Origin: Chitinophaga eiseniae
GTDB taxonomy: Bacteria > Bacteroidota > Bacteroidia > Chitinophagales > Chitinophagaceae
NCBI RefSeq assembly: GCF_900167135.1
Contig: NZ_FUWZ01000002.1
Location: 310,001-374,000 of the forward strand
Reading direction: 5' to 3'
DNA: 64,000 bases
The translations under genes were made by a program, and so were the position numbers. A model generated the notes under the pieces. That model ran no database searches. It saw nothing but the letters and a program-made list of their open reading frames with translations, and was not told where the DNA came from. Within the stretch, counting starts at the first letter, position 1. The number at the start of each line of letters is the position of its first letter. Shown here piece after piece: positions 16,934 through 26,246 of the stretch.

Positions 16934-17521
16934 TTATTTTTTAATCAGTTTCATGAACTCACTCCTGGTGGTACCATCCTGGAACTGGCCGCTGAAAGCG
17001 GAAGTGGTGGTAATGGAGTTTTGTTTGGACACGCCGCGCATCATCATACAGAGGTGCTGCGCTTCGATCACCACTGCTACGCCCTGTGGCTGCAGCGTCT
17101 CCTGGATAGCGTCCAGGATCTGGTGGGTCATGCGTTCCTGTACCTGTAGCCGGCGGGCATATACGTCCACCACGCGGGCCAGTTTGCTCAGACCGGTGAT
17201 ATAGCCGTTGGGAATATACGCCACATGCGCTTTGCCGAAGAAAGGCAGCATATGATGCTCGCACATGGAATACAGCTCTATATCTTTTACGATCACCATT
17301 TCACTGTACGCCTCTGTAAATTTGGCGCCGTTCAGGATCTCCCGTGCATCGAGCTGATACCCCTGCGTGAGGTACTGCATGGCTTTCGCCATCCTTTCAG
17401 GTGTTTTCAGCAATCCTTCCCTTTCAGCATCTTCTCCCAGCAGCTCGAGGCATTCTTTATAGTTCTTTACAAGACCGGACGTGATCTTTTCATCGTAACT
17501 TTCAACCTTATTATACGCCAT
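16934..17521 (-). CDS. folE: GTP cyclohydrolase I (FolE type 1A)
   Basis: FolE converts GTP to 7,8-dihydroneopterin triphosphate, the first step to folate and to queuosine-type pterins. The 195-residue product has the zinc ligands Cys87 ([10 protein letters not shown]) and Cys158 ([10 protein letters not shown]) with the His pair 89-90, and the substrate-binding stretch [21 protein letters not shown]. The C-terminal SFSGQF-like segment is complete ([11 protein letters not shown]). It follows the PTPS/QueD gene by 85 bp on the same strand, so product and next enzyme are likely co-transcribed. Confidence 0.96.
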   Translation of the reverse strand: MAYNKVESYDEKITSGLVKNYKECLELLGEDAEREGLLKTPERMAKAMQYLTQGYQLDAREILNGAKFTEAYSEMVIVKDIELYSMCEHHMLPFFGKAHVAYIPNGYITGLSKLARVVDVYARRLQVQERMTHQILDAIQETLQPQGVAVVIEAQHLCMMMRGVSKQNSITTTSAFSGQFQDGTTRSEFMKLIKK

Positions 17522-17606
17522 TCTTATATGATTTTATTCGAATTCCAAATGCTTATCCCGCACCTGCCAATACTCCACAAAGTCATACTATTAGGCGTGG
17601 ACAATA

Positions 17607-18020
17607 TTATTTGCCGCCGTAATATTCCACGTATATACGGGGAGTTTCATACAGCTTAATGCAATGCAACTGTACCTCGGCAGGTAAATGCGGGGTCAAC
17701 TGGTCCCAGATGGCAATCGCCAGATTTTCGGCCGATGTAAACTTACCCGCCATAAAATCCACGTCCAGATTGAGGTTACGATGGTCTATCTTCTCGATAA
17801 CAGCATCCCGGATAATCACACCCAAAGTCTTTGCATTGAACACAAAGCCGGTTTCCGGGTCAGGGTTCCCTTTTATGGTTACATGCAATTCGTAGTTATG
17901 ACCATGCCAGTTGTCATTGGCACATTTTCCAAATACTTCCTCGTTCTTTTCTTTGCTCCATGCCGGGTTAGACAACTTATGCGCTGCATTAAAGTTCTCT
18001 ACTCGCGTTAAATAAATCAT
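17607..18020 (-). CDS. queD: 6-carboxytetrahydropterin synthase / 6-pyruvoyltetrahydropterin synthase family
   Basis: PTPS-fold enzyme acting on dihydroneopterin triphosphate, most probably QueD of the queuosine route. The 137-residue protein has zinc ligands His14 (NAAHKL), His39 and His41 (WHGHNYEL), the catalytic Cys33 (FGKCANDNW), the Asp79-His80 pair (KIDHRNL) and Glu125 in YETPRIYVE. The start chosen is Met at 18020, since an upstream in-frame start adds ten residues not seen in the family. folE follows on the same strand. No other que genes are in the window, so a pterin-cofactor role instead of queuosine cannot be excluded. Confidence 0.85.
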   Translation of the reverse strand: MIYLTRVENFNAAHKLSNPAWSKEKNEEVFGKCANDNWHGHNYELHVTIKGNPDPETGFVFNAKTLGVIIRDAVIEKIDHRNLNLDVDFMAGKFTSAENLAIAIWDQLTPHLPAEVQLHCIKLYETPRIYVEYYGGK

Positions 18021-18135
18021 TATTGCAAAAAATTTTCGCAAAAATACCACTATTCTCTGAGTAGTCCCAAGTTTATCCTTATTCCTGTCAATTGTTTTAC
18101 ACTGCCAGCGATCATTTTTGCCGTACTTTTACCGC

Positions 18136-18822
18136 ATGAAATTATTGGTTACCGCTGCGACCATACTGGAAGTCCAGCCTTTTTTGCAATTCCTGGACCG
18201 TGAAAGCCAAAAAGTATCTGCCCACCAATACCGCCTGGCCAACTGCGACATTCAATTGCTGATTGCCGGTATCGGCATGATGCATTACGCCTACAGCCTG
18301 GGCCGCCACCTCGCCACCAACCGCCCCGATATGGCCCTGCAAGCAGGTATTGCCGGCTCTTTCCGCCATGATTGGCCGCTCGGCTCCCTCGTGATGGTAG
18401 AACGCGAATATCTCGCCGACCTCGGCGCGGAAGATCATGATCAGTTTAAAGATTTATTTGATATACAACTCTGGCAGGCCTCCCAGCCTCCGTTCACCGG
18501 AAACGCCCTGGTGAACACCTTCGCCGGCCTGCCTTACCTGCCCCACCTGCCCAAAGCCACCGGCGTCAGCGTGAATATGGTCAGCGGCAGTATCCCCACC
18601 ATCACCCGGCTGGAAAGCAAATACATGCCCGACGTGGAAAGCATGGAAGGCGCCGCCTTCCATTATGCCTGCCTCTCGGAAAATATTCCCTTCCTCCAGC
18701 TCCGCAGTATCTCCAACTATGTGGAAATACGGGACAAGAGCAAGTGGAATATACCGCTGGCCGTGAAACAGTTGAACGAAGAACTGGTTTCAACGGTCAA
18801 CTCCCTGGCAGGCTTATGTTAA
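18136..18822 (+). CDS. mqnB: Futalosine hydrolase MqnB
   Basis: MqnB cleaves futalosine to dehypoxanthine futalosine and hypoxanthine in the alternative menaquinone pathway. The 228-residue protein has a nucleoside-phosphorylase fold: LVTAATILEVQPFLQFL at the N-terminus, IAGIGMMHYAYSLG, AGIAGSF, and ESMEGAAFHYACL with the substrate-binding Met-Glu. ATG 18136 is preferred over an upstream in-frame start at 18118, because the conserved strand begins at once after it. mqnD follows 21 bp downstream, which strongly supports this assignment over other nucleosidases. Confidence 0.9.
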   Translation: MKLLVTAATILEVQPFLQFLDRESQKVSAHQYRLANCDIQLLIAGIGMMHYAYSLGRHLATNRPDMALQAGIAGSFRHDWPLGSLVMVEREYLADLGAEDHDQFKDLFDIQLWQASQPPFTGNALVNTFAGLPYLPHLPKATGVSVNMVSGSIPTITRLESKYMPDVESMEGAAFHYACLSENIPFLQLRSISNYVEIRDKSKWNIPLAVKQLNEELVSTVNSLAGLC

Positions 18823-18843
18823 TAAATAAAATTTTCTAAGTAT

Positions 18844-19644
18844 ATGCACTTATCATTAGGTTTCTCACCCTGCCCGAACGATACTTTTATCTTCGATGCC
18901 ATAGTTAATAACAAGATCGATACGCAAGGACTGACATTTGATACGCAGCTGGAAGATGTGGAAACGCTCAACCGCTGGGCGCTTGAAGGGAAGTTGCCTG
19001 TCACCAAGCTGAGTTTTGCCGTATACCTGAAAGTAAGGGACAAATATGACCTGCTCAACAGCGGCAGCGCCCTGGGCCGTGGCTGCGGTCCCCTGCTCAT
19101 CGCAAAGAAAGATATCCCCCGGGAAGAAATCAAAAATCTGACAATAGCCATCCCCGGTGAAAATACCACTGCCAACCTCCTCTTTTCCATCGCTTTCCCG
19201 GAAGCGACCCATAAAAAAGTAATGGTGTTTTCCGATATCGAGAACGCTGTGCTCAACGGCGATGTGGACGCAGGCGTGATCATCCACGAAAACCGCTTCA
19301 CCTATCAGCTCAAAGGCCTCGTGAAACTCATGGACATGGGCGAATACTGGGAATCCACCACCGGCAACCCGATCCCCCTCGGCGGTATCTTCATCCGTAA
19401 AGATATTCCTGCCGAAACACGGGCACAGGTAGATGCCCTGATCCATAAAAGCCTGCAGCATGCCTACAGTGAATATCCGCAGCTGTCTGACTACATCAAG
19501 TCACACGCACAGGAAATGGATGAACAGGTGATGCGCCAGCATATAGACCTGTATGTCAACGATTTCAGTCTCGACCTTGGCCAAGAAGGCCACGCAGCAG
19601 TAGATGCCCTGATGACAGCCGCCGAAAAAATTGCTTCACGCTAA
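18844..19644 (+). CDS. mqnD: 1,4-dihydroxy-6-naphthoate synthase MqnD
   Basis: MqnD converts cyclic dehypoxanthine futalosine to 1,4-dihydroxy-6-naphthoate, late in the futalosine route to menaquinone. The 266-residue protein begins LSLGFSPCPNDTFIFDAI, the family signature. It continues with DVETLNRWALEGKLPVTKLS and the GSALGRGCGPLLI substrate loop, in a periplasmic-binding-protein-like fold. The gene is the second of the mqnB-mqnD pair. Its stop codon lies inside the left arm of the large inverted repeat at 19640-19814. mqnA and mqnC are not in the window. Confidence 0.95.
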   Translation: MHLSLGFSPCPNDTFIFDAIVNNKIDTQGLTFDTQLEDVETLNRWALEGKLPVTKLSFAVYLKVRDKYDLLNSGSALGRGCGPLLIAKKDIPREEIKNLTIAIPGENTTANLLFSIAFPEATHKKVMVFSDIENAVLNGDVDAGVIIHENRFTYQLKGLVKLMDMGEYWESTTGNPIPLGGIFIRKDIPAETRAQVDALIHKSLQHAYSEYPQLSDYIKSHAQEMDEQVMRQHIDLYVNDFSLDLGQEGHAAVDALMTAAEKIASR

Positions 19645-19814
19645 GACATCACGCAAAGGCGCTAAGCAGCAAAGACGCAAAGATTTATAAAGACAATAAG
19701 AAAGCAAAGGAGCGAAGATCAAATCGAATTGATCTTCGCTCCTTTGCTTTCTTTGTTTTCTTATCTTATTTCTTTGCGTCTTTGCTGCTTAGCGCCTTTG
19801 CGTGATGTCTTAGC
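19640..19814. repeat. Long composite inverted repeat between mqnD and phr
   Basis: Outer arms 19640-19683 and 19771-19814 are perfect 44-bp reverse complements built of GCAAAG/GACGCAAAG words. Inner arms 19698-19722 and 19729-19753 form a further 25-bp perfect stem around a 6-nt loop, and a loosely paired AT stretch joins the two. The folded unit spans 175 nt. The outer arms contain the stop codons of both convergent genes. It can act as a bidirectional terminator, but is far longer than the other terminators here. Confidence 0.9.
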
Positions 19815-21129
19815 GGGAAAGCGCCTTTCCATACACTTCCAGCGCTCTTTTCCTCGCCACATCATGTTCCACCATCGGAGCCGGATAAGAAAACTCATCC
19901 AGCTCCGGCACCCAGCGCCGGATGTATTGCAGCTGTTTATCAAATTTCTGCGTCTGCAACGACGGATTAAACACGCGGAAATAAGGCGCCGCATCACAAC
20001 CGCAACCTGCCGCCCATTGCCAGTTGCCATTGTTGGAAGCGAGATCGTAATCCAGCAATTTAGCAGCGAAGTAAGCTTCTCCCCATCGCCAGTCGATCAA
20101 CAGATGTTTGGTCAGAAAACTCGCGGTGATCATTCTTACCCGGTTATGCATAAAGCCGGTGGTATTCAGTTCCCGCATCCCTGCATCCACGATAGGATAA
20201 CCCGTCTGCCCCTGGCACCAGCGTTCAAAATCCTTTTCATTGTTCCGCCATGCAATACGATCATATTCCTTCTTAAACGAAGCGTGTGTTACCTCCGGGA
20301 AATGCCACAGGATCATCTGGAAAAACTCCCGCCAGATCAACTCTTTCAGGAATGTATCATTATCCTTCAGCGCTGTTTTTACCAGCTCCCGGATACTGAG
20401 TGTGCCAAACCGCAAATGTATCCCCAAACGGGAAGTACCTTGTATGGCAGGAATATCGCGGGTTTCCTCATAGTGACGGATGATTTTTTCCGGGATGTCT
20501 GCCGGCGGAAAATCTGTTTGTTCAGCGACGAACCCCATCGTTTTCAGTGAAGGTATTTTCAATGGTGCCTGCCGGTGCCAGTTACCGGTGTACTTCTCCA
20601 CCGGGTACGGCTTGTAATAAAAGGGCGTTAGGGTGGCCAGCCATCTTTTACTATAAGGCGTAAAAATCGTATATGGGTCACCGTTATCCTTCAATACCTC
20701 TTTCTTTTCAAAGATGACCTGGTCTTTATAACTATGAAAAGATATGTTCTGCGATTTCAGCCGCTTCGCGATGGCCGTATCACGTTCACGGGCGTACGGT
20801 TCATAGTCATGGTTCGTAAATACTTTACGCACATCATAGCGGGAGGTCCAGTGATCAAAGGCAGCTTCGGGTGTTCCGAAAAAAACATCCAGCGTGGCGC
20901 CCGCGGCTGTCAGTTGCTGCTGCATCGCTTCAAGCGTCTGATGAATGAAATGTACACGGCGGTCTGTTTTATCTTCCAGATCGCCGAGGATGGCTGTATC
21001 AAACACAAACACCGGTACTACCGGGTGTTCGTCTTTTAAAGCATGATATAAAGCCGCCTGGTCGTGCAGCCGCAGGTCGCGACGAAACCAGCAGAGGTTA
21101 ATAACAGGTTTTATACTAGACTTTGCCAT
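19810..21129 (-). CDS. phr: Deoxyribodipyrimidine photo-lyase (class I photolyase/cryptochrome family)
   Basis: Light-driven repair of UV pyrimidine dimers using reduced FAD. The 439-residue protein has the N-terminal antenna fold (NLCWFRRDLRLHDQAAL, VPVFVFDTAIL) and the FAD/DNA-binding C-terminal fold (DAGMRELNTTGFMHNRVRM; LLDYDLASNNGNWQW; PYFRVFNPSLQTQKFD). These are near-diagnostic for the class I group. The ATG at 21129 is preferred; an earlier in-frame start at 21171 adds 14 residues before MAKSSIKP. It overlaps the end of the upstream aminotransferase gene by 14 bp, so the two are translationally linked. The stop lies within the large inverted repeat. Confidence 0.92.
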   Translation of the reverse strand: MAKSSIKPVINLCWFRRDLRLHDQAALYHALKDEHPVVPVFVFDTAILGDLEDKTDRRVHFIHQTLEAMQQQLTAAGATLDVFFGTPEAAFDHWTSRYDVRKVFTNHDYEPYARERDTAIAKRLKSQNISFHSYKDQVIFEKKEVLKDNGDPYTIFTPYSKRWLATLTPFYYKPYPVEKYTGNWHRQAPLKIPSLKTMGFVAEQTDFPPADIPEKIIRHYEETRDIPAIQGTSRLGIHLRFGTLSIRELVKTALKDNDTFLKELIWREFFQMILWHFPEVTHASFKKEYDRIAWRNNEKDFERWCQGQTGYPIVDAGMRELNTTGFMHNRVRMITASFLTKHLLIDWRWGEAYFAAKLLDYDLASNNGNWQWAAGCGCDAAPYFRVFNPSLQTQKFDKQLQYIRRWVPELDEFSYPAPMVEHDVARKRALEVYGKALSR

Positions 21130-21955
21130 CGAATAATACTTCGTGTAAAATGGCAGCCGTGGCATTGCCATAGCTGCTGTCCCGGAAGAGACCGACCCAA
21201 CGTATGCCTTGTATGGCGTTTGTCAGGAATATCTCATCTGCATTTTCCAGATCTTCCACGGTGAGTGGTTTCTCTTCCATTTTAAAAGGAAGTTCTGACC
21301 TCAGGAGATGTTTGCGCATCACCCCGCATACACCGCCTTCTGTCAATGGTGGTGTGTAGATGGTTTTATGATGCACCATACAAACGTTAGCGATGGTACT
21401 GTCTGCCACACGGCCGTACTGATTGAGCAACAGCACTTCATTGAAGCCGTGTTGTTTGGCGTACATGGCGCCCATCACATACGGGAGACAATTGTTGGAT
21501 TTTATGGAAGAGAATTTATCACTGGTTTTCCTGGCGTCCGGGAAGATGTCCAGCACCAGGCCATTTTCATTCAGTTCCAATACGGTGCTGCTCAGTTCCG
21601 ATGCCTGTATAAGATACGAAGGCATGTTATTGACCGGCTCATATAATCCGCCATCCGCACGGAATACAGCGAACCGCACCCGTGCCATGTCGGTCAGGTT
21701 ATTCTTATGGCACAGGTCCGCTATCTGCCGGAGAAAAAAGGTTTTGGTAAAATGGGCCGGGATGTCGAAATGGAGGAGATTAAGGCTGGCCAGCAGGCGT
21801 TCGAAATGCAGATCGCCCAATACCACTTCCCCCCGCTGTACCCGCATCGTCTCGAAGCAGCCGTCTCCATATCGGAAGGAACGGTTATCCGCCGTAAAAA
21901 TCGGGTCACCGGAAGGAAAATATTTACCATTATAACAGAGAAAACCAACTTGCAC
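21116..21955 (-). CDS. Class IV aminotransferase (aminodeoxychorismate lyase / BCAT-like)
   Basis: A 279-residue PLP enzyme of fold type IV. Marks are FRYGDGCFETMRVQRG near the N-terminus, Arg52 in HFERLLASL, Lys152 in SSIKSNNCLPYV as the likely Schiff-base lysine, and GRVADSTIANV. The family includes 4-amino-4-deoxychorismate lyase (PabC, folate), branched-chain aminotransferase and D-amino-acid aminotransferase; the modest length and sequence lean to the PabC side, without proof. The start is GTG at 21955, the first start after an in-frame stop. It overlaps the photolyase gene by 14 bp. Confidence 0.82.
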   Translation of the reverse strand: MQVGFLCYNGKYFPSGDPIFTADNRSFRYGDGCFETMRVQRGEVVLGDLHFERLLASLNLLHFDIPAHFTKTFFLRQIADLCHKNNLTDMARVRFAVFRADGGLYEPVNNMPSYLIQASELSSTVLELNENGLVLDIFPDARKTSDKFSSIKSNNCLPYVMGAMYAKQHGFNEVLLLNQYGRVADSTIANVCMVHHKTIYTPPLTEGGVCGVMRKHLLRSELPFKMEEKPLTVEDLENADEIFLTNAIQGIRWVGLFRDSSYGNATAAILHEVLFDGKV

Positions 21956-22063
21956 CTCGATCTGTATTTAGCAAGTTGTAAGTTACCCAATTATTTTGTC
22001 ATTTCAGCGACCTCTTTTCGGGGACTTACCGCGGCCATAGCGGTATGCCGCCGTCGTTATTAT

Positions 22064-22720
22064 TTATACCACCACAACGGGGATATCTCCTTCTACGATC
22101 AATCTGCCGGCAGTTTTAGCCTTGATTTCTTCCACACTTACATCCGGAGCGCGTTCCAACAGGCGGAATCCGTGGGGCGTAACTTCCATCACAGCGAGAT
22201 CGGTGACGATCTTCTTCACACACTTGACGCCGGTAAGCGGTAACGTACAGGCGGAGAGCAGTTTACTTTCGCCTTTGGGATTGGTGTGCATCATGGCCAC
22301 AATGATGTTCTGCGCGGAGGCAACAAGGTCCATCGCGCCCCCCATGCCCTTCACCATTTTACCCGGTATTTTCCAGTTGGCGATGTCTCCGTTGTCGGCC
22401 ACTTCCATGGCGCCCAGCACGGTGAGGTCTACCTTACCGGCACGGATCATACCGAAACTTTCGGCAGAATCGAAAAAGCTGCCGCCGGGCAGGAGCGTCA
22501 CGGTTTCTTTACCGGCGTTGATGAGGTCCGGATCTATATCATCGGCAGACGGGTATGGTCCCATACCGAGCATACCGTTTTCGGACTGCAGCATGATAGA
22601 GATACCGGCGGGAATGTAATTGGCAACCAGTGTGGGGATACCGATCCCCAGGTTGACATACATCCCGTCTTTTAATTCCTTTGCTATTCTTTTGGCGATA
22701 CCAAATTTATCGAGAGGCAT
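22064..22720 (-). CDS. scoB: 3-oxoacid CoA-transferase subunit B
   Basis: Beta subunit of a succinyl-CoA:3-oxoacid CoA-transferase-type enzyme, which moves CoA between succinate and acetoacetate. The 218-residue protein has [11 protein letters not shown] and the catalytic glutamate Glu47 in [12 protein letters not shown], where the CoA thioester forms. GGMGGAMDL- and [13 protein letters not shown] segments follow ([28 protein letters not shown]). The alpha subunit lies 48 bp upstream on the same strand, so they form one operon. The acceptor could be another 3-oxoacid; sequence alone does not settle this. Confidence 0.93.
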   Translation of the reverse strand: MPLDKFGIAKRIAKELKDGMYVNLGIGIPTLVANYIPAGISIMLQSENGMLGMGPYPSADDIDPDLINAGKETVTLLPGGSFFDSAESFGMIRAGKVDLTVLGAMEVADNGDIANWKIPGKMVKGMGGAMDLVASAQNIIVAMMHTNPKGESKLLSACTLPLTGVKCVKKIVTDLAVMEVTPHGFRLLERAPDVSVEEIKAKTAGRLIVEGDIPVVVV

Positions 22721-22768
22721 AACATACTGATTTTGGAAAGTGGAATAAATGACGTGCAGGCGTAAGGG

Positions 22769-23461
22769 TTACATCTGTATCGTCCTGCGTTCTATCCGTT
22801 TTTCATAACCGGCGCCCGCAAAGATGCGATGCACGTAGATGCCCGGCACATGGATGTGGTCAGGGTCCAGTTCACCGGGCTGTACCAGCTCTTCCACTTC
22901 CGCGATGGTGATATTACCGGCTTTGGCCATGGAAGTGCTGAAATTGCGGGTTGTTTTGCGGAACACCAGGTTGCCCATGGTATCGCCTTTCCAGGCTTTT
23001 ACGATAGAGAAATCGGCGTGCAGCGCCATCTCCATGAGATAGTGTTTGCCGTTGAATTCACGGGTTTCTTTGCCCACGGCCACTTCTGTGCCGTAACCGG
23101 CGGGGGTGAAAAAGGCGGGGATGCCCATACCGGCCATCTGTATGCGGGTGGCGAGGGTGCCCTGCGGGATCAGGTCTACTTCCAGTTCACCGGCCAGCAA
23201 CTGTCTTTCAAATTCTGCGTTTTCGCCGACATAGGAAGACATCATCTTACGGATCTGGCGGGTTTTCAGCAACAGGCCCAGTCCGAAGTCATCGACCCCG
23301 GCGTTGTTGGAAATACAGGTCAGTTCTTTTATGCCCTTTCTGACCAGCGCTGCGATACAATTCTCCGGAATACCACACAAACCAAATCCCCCCAGCATTA
23401 CCACCGCGCCATCCCGGATGTCCTGTATGGCTTCGTCTGCATTTGCTACTACTTTGTTCAT
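22769..23461 (-). CDS. scoA: 3-oxoacid CoA-transferase subunit A
   Basis: Alpha subunit partner of the gene downstream. The 230-residue protein shows the CoA-transferase alpha signature [17 protein letters not shown] near 23-39 and [15 protein letters not shown], then [26 protein letters not shown]. The start is Met at 23461 ([17 protein letters not shown]); an earlier in-frame start would add 30 residues that do not resemble the family. The gene is 22 bp after the DUF4296 lipoprotein gene, so transcription may continue from the bamD-coaBC block. Confidence 0.94.
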   Translation of the reverse strand: MNKVVANADEAIQDIRDGAVVMLGGFGLCGIPENCIAALVRKGIKELTCISNNAGVDDFGLGLLLKTRQIRKMMSSYVGENAEFERQLLAGELEVDLIPQGTLATRIQMAGMGIPAFFTPAGYGTEVAVGKETREFNGKHYLMEMALHADFSIVKAWKGDTMGNLVFRKTTRNFSTSMAKAGNITIAEVEELVQPGELDPDHIHVPGIYVHRIFAGAGYEKRIERRTIQM

Positions 23462-23483
23462 GTTTTGGTGTTTTATGTTGATC

Positions 23484-23966
23484 TTATGGCTGTCGCTTGA
23501 TAAAGGGGCGTACCGTATCAGAAGCGGGTAACAGGAAAGCTTTGTCGGCATTGGGGAAAAAGCTTTTCATGCGGAATTTCACCGGTGCATTTTCTTCTAC
23601 CGGGTTGCCCAGTTTATTTTTTCTGTTGGCGATATCCGCCTGCACTTTTTCAAACACGTCTTTCATACGGTCCGGGTGACTTTCATACCAGTTATAGCTG
23701 GCCATGAAGTCTTTCACCGACACCTGGTGCAGGTCCAGTATCTGTTTGTAGTAGATTTTTACGTTCTCCTGTCTGACGGAGTCCGTTACGGCGCCCGCTG
23801 TCAGCGCGCTCACTTCGTTGCCATAGGCGTCTGCCAGGGTCATGTCTACCAGGATCTTACTCATCTTATTCTTCTGGATATACTCCTTGGGGACATTGCC
23901 CGGGTCGCCACAAGCTGCCATTAAAAATATAAATCCTGTTACGAGCGCTTTAAAACGGTTATTCAT
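23484..23966 (-). CDS. DUF4296 lipoprotein
   Basis: A 160-residue predicted lipoprotein. The signal sequence ends in the lipobox LMAAC, with Cys19 as the lipidated residue. The mature part is helical, with [20 protein letters not shown] and [19 protein letters not shown] resembling the DUF4296 family of Bacteroidota. No enzymatic motif is visible. It lies between porD and scoA on the same strand, 42 bp after porD. Function unknown; an envelope role is inferred from the lipobox. Confidence 0.75.
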   Translation of the reverse strand: MNNRFKALVTGFIFLMAACGDPGNVPKEYIQKNKMSKILVDMTLADAYGNEVSALTAGAVTDSVRQENVKIYYKQILDLHQVSVKDFMASYNWYESHPDRMKDVFEKVQADIANRKNKLGNPVEENAPVKFRMKSFFPNADKAFLLPASDTVRPFIKRQP

Positions 23967-24008
23967 TCTTTTCTAAAAAATTGTATTGCCGGAGCTGTTC
24001 ACCGGCTG

Positions 24009-24935
24009 TTATTTCATCTGCTGATATTTCTGCGCGTTGGGCACGTCCATCTGGGCCAGCAGTTCGGCGGCCCTCATTTTTTCCTGTGGCATGGCCTTGG
24101 AAAATATCTTTTGCAGTTCATCGGCTTTGGCGGAGTAAAATGTCTGCATCAACATCGAGTTGGGTATGTCCTGATGAATGGCATACAGCAGGTTGAGGCA
24201 GTTCATAATCGACGCGCGACCCCTGTTCACGTCTTCGTACATAACGTCCAGACCGTTACGGTGGTACTGGTACATCACATCATGGAAGTTGAGGAACTTG
24301 GCATTCAGGAGGTTGTCCTGCAGCCAGTAGCGGTTACGGTTTCCTTCGTACGCTTTCCATCCGGAGATGTCCTTTCCGTCCGGTGCGTTATTAACGATAT
24401 TCAGTGCTTTTTTGAAATAGGCATCGCCACCGCGGGGAGAGAAGGAATCATAATCGAGTCCGAGGATGATATTCACATAATAGGCCATGATGGCGGTGAG
24501 ATTGGACGCCATCGGGTCGTTGCCTACCACGCGGGTGTCGCTGAATTCCAGCTGTTGGAATTCCACGTAACGGAAAGCCACGTTATTGTCCTGCGTATTC
24601 AGCAGGCTCGTCACGTAGCTGCTGTTAAATACCGGGCGGGTGGCCTGTATGGTGAGGGACGCCTTGTACATATTTTCCCCGATGGCACCGGTGATATTAA
24701 GCAGGAAGTTACACTCGATCCTTTCCGCCGGCGTAAACGCATCGTCTGTCCAGTGGCGGTTGTTCAGGAATTCCCTGAGGGCGGTCTGCAGCGTGGTAAA
24801 CACTTTCCGGTCCACACCCTGGACCTGGTTGGCCACAACGGTCACATTAGCCCTGATCTCCTGCGCCTGCAGGCAGTTGGCCATGAAAACGAATATACCT
24901 GCCAGCAGCAGGGCGAAGCGGAAACAGTTACGCAT
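24009..24935 (-). CDS. porD: PorD-like type IX secretion protein (DUF4835)
   Basis: A 308-residue exported protein with a signal peptide ending near LQAQ. The sequence after it (EIRANVTVVANQVQGVD; NYVTSLLN-like SSYVTSLLNTQDN; GLDYDSFSPRGGDAYF) matches the DUF4835 family, also annotated as the T9SS component PorD. It sits directly downstream of coaBC in the bamD-rpoZ-coaBC-porD order typical of this phylum, which strengthens the call. ATG at 24935 overlaps coaBC by 8 bp; another in-frame Met lies at 24947. Its exact part in T9SS assembly is not clear from sequence. Confidence 0.82.
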   Translation of the reverse strand: MRNCFRFALLLAGIFVFMANCLQAQEIRANVTVVANQVQGVDRKVFTTLQTALREFLNNRHWTDDAFTPAERIECNFLLNITGAIGENMYKASLTIQATRPVFNSSYVTSLLNTQDNNVAFRYVEFQQLEFSDTRVVGNDPMASNLTAIMAYYVNIILGLDYDSFSPRGGDAYFKKALNIVNNAPDGKDISGWKAYEGNRNRYWLQDNLLNAKFLNFHDVMYQYHRNGLDVMYEDVNRGRASIMNCLNLLYAIHQDIPNSMLMQTFYSAKADELQKIFSKAMPQEKMRAAELLAQMDVPNAQKYQQMK

Positions 24936-26151
24936 GTTGCAGTTCAATTATGGCGGAAACAATATCCCGGGCTACTTCCTGTTTGGATTTGAGGGGGATG
25001 TCACGTTCTTTTCCCTTGTTGTCGAACAGGGTCACCTTATTGGTATCGTGGTTGAATCCTGCGCCCGGATCGGCGAGGGAGTTCATCACGATCATATCCA
25101 GATTTTTGTCGCGCAGTTTTTTCAGTGCGTACTCCCTTTCGTTGTTGGTTTCCAGGGAGAAGCCCACCAGCAGTTGCTGCGGACCTTTATTATTACCCAG
25201 TGTGCGGAGGATGTCGTGTGTTTTTTCGAGGGCGATACTGAATTTGTCCTCTCCTTTTTTGATTTTCTTATCCGCCACCTGGGTGGGACGGTAGTCTGCC
25301 ACGGCAGCGGCGGCCACTACAATGTCGGACAGCGGGTATACGGCGATCACGCTGCGGAACATGTCTTCGGCAGACTGTACCGGGATGATCTGGATACCGC
25401 TGTGGTGAGTGGTCTGGTTGGTAGGTCCCAGCACCAGTTTCACCTGGGCGCCGGCATCGGCGAGGGCTTCGGCGATGGCGATGCCCATTTTACCGCTGGA
25501 ATGGTTACTGATATATCTGACAGGGTCGATATGTTCGATGGTGGGGCCGGCGGTCACGACGGCTATTTTGCCGTTGAGCGGTTTGCGGGCGCCGGCGGCC
25601 ACGCTGAAGTGGCGGCGCAGCAGGGCGACGATATTTTCCGGTTCCGCCATGCGTCCTTCACCGACGAGGCCGCTGGCAAGTTCTCCGGCGGTGACCGGTA
25701 TCTGGGTATGGCCATATTCCCGGAGGCGGGCCACATTGGCACGGGTGGCGGGATGTTTCCACATGTCTTCGTCCATGGCCGGTGCGTAGAGTACCGGGCA
25801 GGTGGCGGAGAGATAGGTGGCCATCAGGAGGTTATCGCACAGGCCGTTGGCCATTTTGGCGATGGTATTGGCGGAGGCCGGGGCAATCAGCATGACGTCG
25901 GCCCAGCGGCCCAGCATGACGTGGTTGTTCCAGCTGTTATGGTCGCTGATATGGAGGGGAACTTCGTGTTTGGAGAGGGTGGCGAGGGTCAGCGGCGTGA
26001 TAAAGTCGGCCGCTGCGGGTGTCATGACCACCTTTACGGACGCACCTTCCTTCACGAGCAGACGGGTGAGGGTGGCGGCTTTATAGGCGGCGATGCTGCC
26101 GGAGACGCCTAACAGGATTTTCTTTCCTTGTAATATTTTGATATCGTCCAT
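24928..26151 (-). CDS. coaBC: Bifunctional CoaBC (phosphopantothenoylcysteine synthetase/decarboxylase)
   Basis: Makes 4'-phosphopantetheine for coenzyme A. The N-terminal flavoprotein decarboxylase half (about 1-185) has [14 protein letters not shown], catalytic His77 in [13 protein letters not shown], and PAMDEDMW. The C-terminal synthetase half (about 190-407) has [20 protein letters not shown] and [11 protein letters not shown]. Oddly, the loop that carries the catalytic Cys of E. coli Dfp (ACGDIGPGRM) reads [10 protein letters not shown], with Ser160 and no Cys nearby. This may be a clade-wide variant. The start ATG sits only 6 bp after the U tract of a terminator-like hairpin. The stop overlaps porD. 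Confidence 0.95.
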   Translation of the reverse strand: MDDIKILQGKKILLGVSGSIAAYKAATLTRLLVKEGASVKVVMTPAAADFITPLTLATLSKHEVPLHISDHNSWNNHVMLGRWADVMLIAPASANTIAKMANGLCDNLLMATYLSATCPVLYAPAMDEDMWKHPATRANVARLREYGHTQIPVTAGELASGLVGEGRMAEPENIVALLRRHFSVAAGARKPLNGKIAVVTAGPTIEHIDPVRYISNHSSGKMGIAIAEALADAGAQVKLVLGPTNQTTHHSGIQIIPVQSAEDMFRSVIAVYPLSDIVVAAAAVADYRPTQVADKKIKKGEDKFSIALEKTHDILRTLGNNKGPQQLLVGFSLETNNEREYALKKLRDKNLDMIVMNSLADPGAGFNHDTNKVTLFDNKGKERDIPLKSKQEVARDIVSAIIELQHA

Positions 26152-26157
26152 AGATAT

Positions 26158-26186
26158 AAAAAAAGCGGCAGAATTGAATCTGCCGC
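26158..26186 (-). terminator. Terminator/attenuator-like hairpin directly before coaBC
   Basis: On the minus strand an 8-bp stem (GCGGCAGA with TCTGCCGC; 26165-26172 and 26179-26186, loop 6 nt) is followed by seven U residues (26164-26158), 6 nt before the coaBC ATG. It is a standard intrinsic terminator for bamD-rpoZ, but in an attenuator-like position for coaBC. Confidence 0.75.
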
Positions 26187-26246
26187 CATGAAATTAATGT
26201 TTTTATTTTTCGCAATCACGCACCTCACAAAATAATGTGTGGCGGC

